Origin: Artemisia argyi
Taxonomy: Eukaryota; Streptophyta; Magnoliopsida; Asterales; Asteraceae
Reading direction: 5' to 3'
Length of the DNA: 64,000 nucleotides
NCBI GenBank assembly: GCA_030686995.1
Contig: CM060691.1
Coordinates: 88,161,055 to 88,225,054, forward strand
The translations under genes and the position numbers were made by a program. The notes beneath the pieces are model-generated. The model was not told the DNA's origin, made no database searches, and saw only the letters and a program-made list of their open reading frames with translations. This document shows, piece by piece, positions 58,039-64,000 of the stretch (within the stretch, counting starts at the first letter, position 1; every line of letters starts with the position of its first letter).

Positions 58039-59738
58039 CTATGAGAGCGTTTGAGCTCTGAACTGCCGACTTGGTACGCAGCACTCCCAGCTTCCTCAAG
58101 CTTCTTCAACAGATCACTATCATTGGGCGACACTGTCGCCATACTAACAGGTACCCCATCAGATCTCGGAATATGTGTTGCACCAAGACCACAAAGGATG
58201 GTGTTCCCTTTCACACCCTACTTCTTCGCAAGTCTCATAGCATGGGCCTCTAAGAATTCCTTCAGAGGGATCTCCTTCTCAAGAGCAAAAGGGTTGAGGA
58301 TGTCATGCGGCCTAGCAAAGATAGGTACCTGCAGCTGCGACACATCTGGCTTCAAAAAGTAATCCGGTTGTGCCTCGGCGCCCTCTGCTGTGTGCCCAAG
58401 GTTAACCCCCCCATAATGACACCTGTGGGATAATCTTGGTCGCCCTCCAGTTGAGCAATATGAGGAAGCTCTAACAGCTTCATCTTCTCCATAGCAGCGA
58501 CAAGCTCAGCAAAGGCATCCCCGTTGTAACCTTGCACTTGGGCGATAGGCATTGTCAACACCTTGTTACCACACAATTCCTCTATAGTCTGCGCCGTGCG
58601 ACGCACCAGCGCACATCGAACAACGTCCCCAAAGGACTCTTTAACCTCTTGAGACTCCAGGGAGCTCAAAGCAGCAAGGCACAGGCCATGGCTAATAAGC
58701 CACCTGCGCTCAACAATGGAGGACACCAAGTGTGGGTATAGCTCTTCATTATATTCAATACTGAGCTCACACAGCTTACCCTCTTGCTTCTCAAATGCAT
58801 CCTCCACAGCCTTGCGAAACTCATCCAACCTAGAGAAGTGTTCCTTCATGTTCTGCTCCATATACTTCAAAACCCAAAGACAAGTGGCCTTGTACTCTGT
58901 GAAAGCAGCATGCTCTTGGCTGACCCGGGCAAGTAATGACATCTTCTCCTCAGCAAGCTTCTGGGCGTACAGATTTGTTGACTCTACTTCAGCATGAGCA
59001 TCTGCCAACTGCGCCTTCAGTAGCGCAATTTCTTCAACTTTTTGCGCAATACTGCTCCCTTCACCAGCATACCGTGCTTTGAGCGGATCAACTAACGTGG
59101 CCTGGTGCGCAACGGCCAAACTTGCTCCTCTATCAGATGATCTATACGCACATCCTCAAATGCCTTCGAAGGCTCATCAAGATGAGGGAGACTCGCCTTG
59201 GGTGGCGATTTCCCAGCACGTGCAGCATCACCCCCAGCAGCTTCAACACTTCACGCAAATGACAAGGATTCAAGGTTATTTTATATCAACGGAGGATATG
59301 AAATGAAGTAAAAAAAGAGAGCACAGGTTTCATTACTTACTTGGGAGGAGGAGTTTCAGTTGTTCCCTAGGCAGTAGTGGTGGGCGACGCATCCTCCTCT
59401 GATGACACATCCACAGTGATAATATGGCGTCTTCTCTTGGATGTGCCTGCGCCATCATCTCTAGAAGCTTTCTTGCGCTTTACCCCCTGGCTTGCCTCCT
59501 CTGGCTCACTTTCAGCCTTGAGGATCCCCATACTTTCTGAGGAATCTATGCGTGATTGCTCTGCTCTGGGGATTGCACCCTCTGAGTCGGAACACTGCGT
59601 ACGGGGGTCGCCTCCAAAACTACGGGAGAGGCATTCTCTGGTTCCTCATGCGCAAACTCCATTGTGCACCCCGAAATAGCCTCTAGTATTGGCACTTCAC
59701 CTTCCCTTAAGGGGCGCACCCCTACGGTTTTGTGTCGG
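58039..59738 (-). pseudogene. Antisense additional ORF of the Tat element (Transposase_28-like)
   Basis: Read right to left. An N-terminal part cut at 59738 by Z2 is followed by a possible intron (donor GTAAGT at 59340-59335; acceptor AG near 59249). A Glu/Ala-rich coiled coil (KVEEIALLKAQLADAHAEVE, 59119-58700) comes next, then a conserved block with HLVSSIVERRWLISHGLCLA near 58715-58660. A frame break near 58360 precedes THIPRSDGVPVSMATV (58180-58135) and the end KRSHS. Proteins with this layout are annotated as putative gypsy-type transposon (PF04195-like) and occur as extra ORFs in Tat retroelements. The native stop lies at 52567-52565, across the A3 insertion. Role in the element is unknown. 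Confidence 0.7.
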
Positions 59739-59762
59739 TGATGAGTGTTTGAGCACTCATCA
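59739..59762 (-). repeat. 24-nt stub of the Z2 3' LTR: a perfect inverted repeat
   Basis: Arms TGATGAGTG and CACTCATCA with a 6-nt spacer CTCAAA (minus strand). It equals the first 24 nt of the Z LTRs. The next base belongs to the flanking Tat sequence. The stub ends in CATCA, similar to the true LTR end CAATCA. Confidence 0.75.
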
Positions 59763-59799
59763 ATCCCCCACACTAAACTATTGCTAGTCCCTAGCAATA
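59763..59799 (-). other. LTR-adjacent hairpin and polypurine tract of Z2
   Basis: Minus strand arms TATTGCTAG/CTAGCAATA with loop GGA (59799-59779), then GTTTAGTGTGGGGGAT abutting the LTR stub. Confidence 0.65.
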
Positions 59800-59814
59800 A
59801 ACTGTTTTGAAAAC

Positions 59815-60215
59815 TTAATGGATTTTAAACTCTTTACCAAAAGCCATTACTTCTAGAGTAGCCAAATGTATCAGTTCGAGTAAGAACTGTGGTCCACTTG
59901 ATAACCATGTGATTTTGAGCAAACCACCAGCTGTCAACGGATTTGATTCATCTTTACCAAAAGCCGTTTGCTTCTGGACTAGCCAACTCTTGATGGACAA
60001 AGTCAACATCTTGGTGAGCTGATTACCAATTATGGATTTTCCACTGCCTTTACCACAAGCCATAATCTTGCGATCTAGCCAACTCATTCACTTTATGGGA
60101 TATGGCGAGTTGAGGTACCATACAATTTTGGGCAAAGTGCAAGCCATCAACGGATTTGATATATCTTTACCAAGAGCCGTTTGCTCCTGGATTAGCCAAT
60201 CTTTTTGTCGGTTAG
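59815..60215 (-). repeat. Degenerate tandem repeat, about 110-bp unit, in Z2
   Basis: Four diverged units with GGCTAG/CCAGAAGCAAACGGC-like and AAATCCGTTGA-like blocks, in the same order as 38381-38740 in Z1. Confidence 0.65.
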
Positions 60216-60335
60216 ACAAGGCGGACTGATAACCACAAAAATTTTGAAACTTGAGTGAAAAATTTTTAAACTTGTTGAGATTTTGGCTAAAAACAGGAGT
60301 ACTAGATGGTAAAATGTGATAAAATTCGCTAGAAT

Positions 60336-60375
60336 ACCCCCCCACACTTAGAATGAATATTGTCCTCAATATTCA
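60336..60375 (-). other. Upstream hairpin and purine tract of Z2
   Basis: Minus strand arms TGAATATTG/CAATATTCA around AGGA (60375-60354), then TTCTAAGTGTGGGGGGG. One C-G pair of the A-family stem is T-A here. A further small hairpin (AGGGT/ACCCT, 60513-60500) is followed by AAGTGTGGGGGAG. Confidence 0.65.
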
Positions 60376-60568
60376 AAGTCCCGGCTATTATGCCGACTCT
60401 TTGAACGTAAAAGGGCAACATTACATGCTAAGCGTGGAAAACACCATTTTGTATTTTCACTTCATAAGTAACCACTGTAGGGGTGACTCCCCCACACTTA
60501 GGGTGAAAACCCTATAAGCATGCTACTGTTTTTATTTACCGAGTCGCTAGCTTGACTCGACCCCGAAT

Positions 60569-62395
60569 TCATTTGTCCTTGGGGAAGCATGATGTGGAAG
60601 AAGCAATCTCAATCGGACTTTCATTCAAGATGTTTGGACAAACATTTGAAGCACGTGAAAGTTCCACACCGATGAGATAAGTACCCGGCTCAAAATAATG
60701 ATACATGAAAATGCCGGGGTCAAAGATAGTGTCTCATTCCCGATGGAGTTAAGAACAAGAGAAGTCACCTTGTAGGTGAAGAAAAGGAAGAAAACCATGA
60801 TGAAAATCAAGATAAGATTTTCTTCCTCGAGATCAGGCTCCGTAGCCTGAATTTGGATATCAAAGGTTAAGCTCATAAACATCCCGGGAGGGTGGGTGGG
60901 AATTTGCAAATTCTCATGATTGAGTGCATCTCCCCCGGGCTATCATACTCTGGAGGAGTCATGATATGATGAGTGAGTTCACCGGAGAACTCCTCATGAA
61001 GAGAATTATTTACAAGATGTGAATTTGTGAATTCCTGTTCGAAGTGGACTCATCACAATCCTCATTCTGAATATCAAATAGTGGATTATCAGAAATCAAA
61101 GTGAATTCAGACTCGAATTCAAACAGAGGATTGGTGAGAGTAGTATTGAATGCTTCGGGAACAAAGTGGTTAACATTCTCTTGTGGACTACTGGGATAAG
61201 AAGTGAGTGGTGGATCATGATATAAGAGACTTTCAATTTCTCCCAGATTGGCTTCGAAATCAAGGAGACCATCATCACTTTCCAATGAAAGTGGATTGAT
61301 GTGAGTAAGTTCATCGGCGAACTCCTCAAGAAGAGGATCAGCATCAAACTATGGGAGTGATGCCTCGGTATACCCAATGTCTCCATGAGATGTACAATCG
61401 TCATTAAAATCAGAGAAAGTCTCAAAATGATCGTTTGAACACTCAAGGAGGGAAGGAAGATCACACATATGCTCAAGAATTCCCTGTGACTCTCTTGGGA
61501 TTGGGATAAGGATCTCAACACTAGACTTTATTAATTCGTCCGATTCCTTATTAGGAACAGTGTCAAGATGCTCGTCCCCCATGATCAGAGAGTGAGTGGG
61601 AACCTCGGGTGTGATAGCAGTTATTTGAGATGGAATCTCAACTGCTGGGATATCAACTGATGAAATTGACGAAGTTTTATAAAATTGAAGAATATCAAGG
61701 GTATCTTCATCATCACTGTCATCAGGGATAAAACGGAACTGAGAGCTAGATTTGGCTGCTTTTTCTTTTGCAATTGATTCCCTAATAGATTTTTCATAGG
61801 TATTTTGGGAATTTATTCTAGCAGCCTGCTCTTAAGCTAACAATTCTTCCATGGATTTTTGATGAGTATGTCTTTGGGCAAAGTCTTTAACTAAACCCTT
61901 AAGTTCATCAACGATTTTCATCATATTTTGCATTTCTGGAAGAAGTGCTTGATTCATTTGGTACTGTGGAGGTTGGTCATAATAAGGTGTGTCAAAATTG
62001 TCACAAGGATATGGATTCCTCGTTTGACAATCTGAGTTGAAGTGTGGACCTCCACAGTAATCGCAACAGGAAAACTGTTGAGTCTGGACTGGTGAATCAT
62101 ATGGGTATTGGTCATAACCAAAGTTCTGAGCATCACCGGAAAACTGTTCATAGACAAACGTGTTTCCGGCTTGACACTCAAATCCTTGGTGAGGACCTCC
62201 ACAAAACTCACACAGATATGTCAATATCTCATGATGTGGTGGCTGGTAGGACGAATCAGATGTGTCATGGTAAGGATTGGGAGCTTGGTTATAGACAGAC
62301 CCATCTCCTGACTCTACCATGCTACAACCGGGACAATTTCCGCCATTATGAGGACCACCACACCATTGGCAACCAAAATGGTGTGGATAAGACAT
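60569..62395 (-). pseudogene. Z2 ORF: three intact zinc knuckles, membrane segment, several breaks
   Basis: Starts MSYPHHFGCQWCGGPHNGG at 62395. All three knuckles are intact (CQWCGGPHNGGNC, CEFCGGPHQGFEC, CDYCGGPHFNSDC). Helical MNQALLPEMQNMMKIVDELK follows. In-frame stops occur near 61832 and 61349 and a frameshift near 61020. The hydrophobic segment (LILIFIMVFFLFFTYKV, near 60810-60760) and the terminal CFPKDK stop at 60569-60571 match Z1. It confirms the domain order of the Z family ORF. Confidence 0.7.
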
Positions 62396-62673
62396 AGGAA
62401 AGAATCAAAGGTTCATAGAGGGATAGGGATGAAGAATCAAAGATGTGAGAGGGTAAAGGTGATTATTTTTGGATTTTTGAATAAACATTTTGTACAAATG
62501 AGAAAGAAAATCTTTTTGTGTTTTTGTGTTCATTGAAAACTGAGTTTAAAATGTTTTCAGGAACTGTTTTGTTTTGATAATAAGAAAATATAAACAAAGG
62601 ATGGATAAATGTACAATGGAACGAATTCCAAAATCACTAATCAGAAAAACCGTTTAGATTAGCGCGCACACCT

Positions 62674-62690
62674 CCCCGACAGCGGCGCCA
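62674..62690 (-). other. Primer-binding site of Z2, tRNA-Asp type
   Basis: Minus strand TGGCGCCGCTGTCGGGG, identical to 35776-35792. Confidence 0.75.
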
Positions 62691-62695
62691 AAATT

Positions 62696-64000
62696 TGATT
62701 GATGCTAAACGGTCAACCTAAATTGACCAGGTGATGGTCAACAAGGTCAAACTGCCTAGAGTCAATGCTCCGCGGAATATAGTGGTTTCCCCGGGTCGTT
62801 ATGTCCCGACGAGGTGTGATGGTTATTAAACGGGTCTGTGATCGGGTGAATCTGGACGGGACAGGGGTTTGACTTTGATTAAACTAAGGAATATACGAAG
62901 AAATAGCTTAAATAAGCTATATGAACAAGACTGGAAGTTTGGAATAACCGGAAATGTTTAAAACCTAAAAACGCGTACGTTCACGTTTTAAATAATCGTA
63001 AACGTACAAAATAAAACGCGAAAACTGAAATCTGAAAGCCCCCAGGGGTGAAAATGACTTTTTTACAAACCTAAAATAAAAAGAAAATTTAAAATGAAAA
63101 TAAAGTTATTAACTTGATTATTTTAATATTTAGATACTAATTAATTAATTAAAACTATTTTAAATCTAATTTAAAATAAACTAAAAATGATAAAGGTTAC
63201 AAAATAAACTAAAAACTTACAAAAATATTTTCTAAACCTCTAATTGAACTTGAAGAAAGTATAAAAATTAAAAAGAAATATTTTTGTCTTTTTATGGTTT
63301 TTTTATTAATTAATTACTAAATAAATATTAATTACCTAATTAAACTATTTTAAATTATAAAAAATAGCAAATGAACAGTAAAAATTCTAAAAAAATTTCT
63401 AAAATTATATTATATTATATAATAGCTAGGAAAAATATAAAAACTAGGTATTACTTAATAAAAACTAATTATGCTATTTAAAACTTAATTATTAATAAAA
63501 CTGATATTAAATCTAATAAATACTAAATGACAAAATAAAAATCTGAGAAAATTACTAAAATTACTTTAATATAAAAGGTAATTAATAAAAATATAAAAAT
63601 GATATATTGCTTATAAATAAGCTAAAAAGAAAATTAAAATGATAATTTCTATTAAATAGAAGCTATCACTATAATTAAAGTTAGTTTTTTGAGTTTTTTC
63701 TTTTTCCAAACTAATTTTACACTAAAAACTAACACTTTTTACAAAAATACTTTTTATGTAAACCAGCAATAAGCACTTTGAGTGCTTATAAGTCCACTCA
63801 GTTGACTTTCTTTGACCAAGAAGGATTTTTGGCTCAAATGGAAATGTGTGGGGTCCACAATGATAAAATTGGTTCCTCTGAGTTATATGAACATGTATAA
63901 GCAAGATTTACTCAAATAAGGTGGCTGAATAAGTCAAGAATCCACAATAAGCACTTGCTTATTATGGAATCTGAGACAGAGTTGGGACAGCTTTGTGAGG
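62696..64000 (-). repeat. 5' LTR of Z2 (incomplete at window end)
   Basis: The LTR end TGATTGATGC... at 62696 corresponds to the ACCAATCA end of the Z1 LTRs. It matches the last 1.3 kb of LTR-A in reverse, including the AT-rich block. The rest lies outside the window. Confidence 0.8.

Larger units (their letters stand above)
28256..59738 (+). mobile_element. Tat-lineage Ty3/gypsy element, split by nested insertions
   Basis: Pieces in order: 28256-31464 (LTR, gag, protease, start of RT), 49043-52571 (rest of pol and 3' region), and 58039-59738 (antisense extra ORF). Continuity across the A3 insertion is shown by its ACACA duplication. Continuity across 31465-49042 is shown by the RT stopping at APEH and resuming at GYPFKCFLDEYKGYHQ, with an estimated 70-90 codons lost between. 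The lineage is indicated by a second RNase H before integrase and an antisense ORF after pol. The 3' LTR lies beyond the window. Confidence 0.85.
59739..64000 (-). mobile_element. Long-LTR element Z2, minus strand, runs off the window
   Basis: From right: 5' LTR (62696 to beyond 64000), primer site 62690-62674, zinc-knuckle ORF 62395-60569, tandem repeats, hairpins and purine tract, then only 24 nt of 3' LTR (59762-59739) before Tat antisense-ORF sequence. It shares all modules with Z1 but is more diverged and has several stops. Confidence 0.85.

Overview
This is plant nuclear DNA made almost entirely of nested transposable elements. I found no intact host gene. The gag, zinc-knuckle and Tat pol proteins resemble retroelement families that are abundant in Asteraceae (Artemisia, Tanacetum and Chrysanthemum type). 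This is recognition from memory, not a search, so the assignment is only moderately confident.

Layout. (1) 1-6210: Athila-like element A1 with a tRNA-Asp type primer site; its 5' LTR lies left of the window. It carries a broken gag/protease-like gene, a long 3' noncoding region and a 3' LTR. (2) 6211-9535: a fragment of an older chromovirus-like LTR, an unassigned stretch, and a decayed MULE transposase with a SWIM finger, on the minus strand. (3) 9536-25269: a Tekay/Del-like chromovirus derivative arranged LTR-internal-LTR-internal-LTR inside a single GTAAC target-site pair; the middle LTR alone carries a hAT-type MITE. (4) 25363-28250: an old non-autonomous element with a tRNA-Met primer site. 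(5) From about 28256 to 59738: one Ty3/gypsy element of the Tat lineage (5' LTR, gag, protease, RT, two RNase H domains, integrase, then an antisense extra ORF). It is split by three later insertions or insertion blocks.

The first block in the Tat element (31465-49042) is the remains of two elements that entered its RT gene separately. They are Z1, a long-LTR element whose ORF has zinc knuckles and a C-terminal membrane segment, and A2, a minus-strand Athila-like element. One deletion fused them at 43782/43783, leaving a 22-bp templated filler. The second insertion, A3 (52572-58033), is a complete Athila-like element with ACACA target duplications; it broke the antisense ORF two codons before its stop. 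The third, Z2 (59739-64000+), is a minus-strand relative of Z1 whose 3' LTR is reduced to a 24-nt palindrome.

The most interesting signal is a recurring RNA-hairpin module in the 3' noncoding regions of the A and Z families. It has a 9-bp perfect stem and a small AGGA/GGGA/GGA loop, followed by a purine-rich tract such as AAGTGTAAGGGG. One copy sits at the 3' LTR, where the tract is the presumed polypurine tract, and another lies further upstream. Stem sequences differ between copies and families while pairing is kept, including a compensatory C-G to T-A change. Other notable signals are clusters of TGACG-N-CGTCA in the A-family LTRs, swapped coding modules between elements sharing LTRs, and several double-strand-break repair scars.
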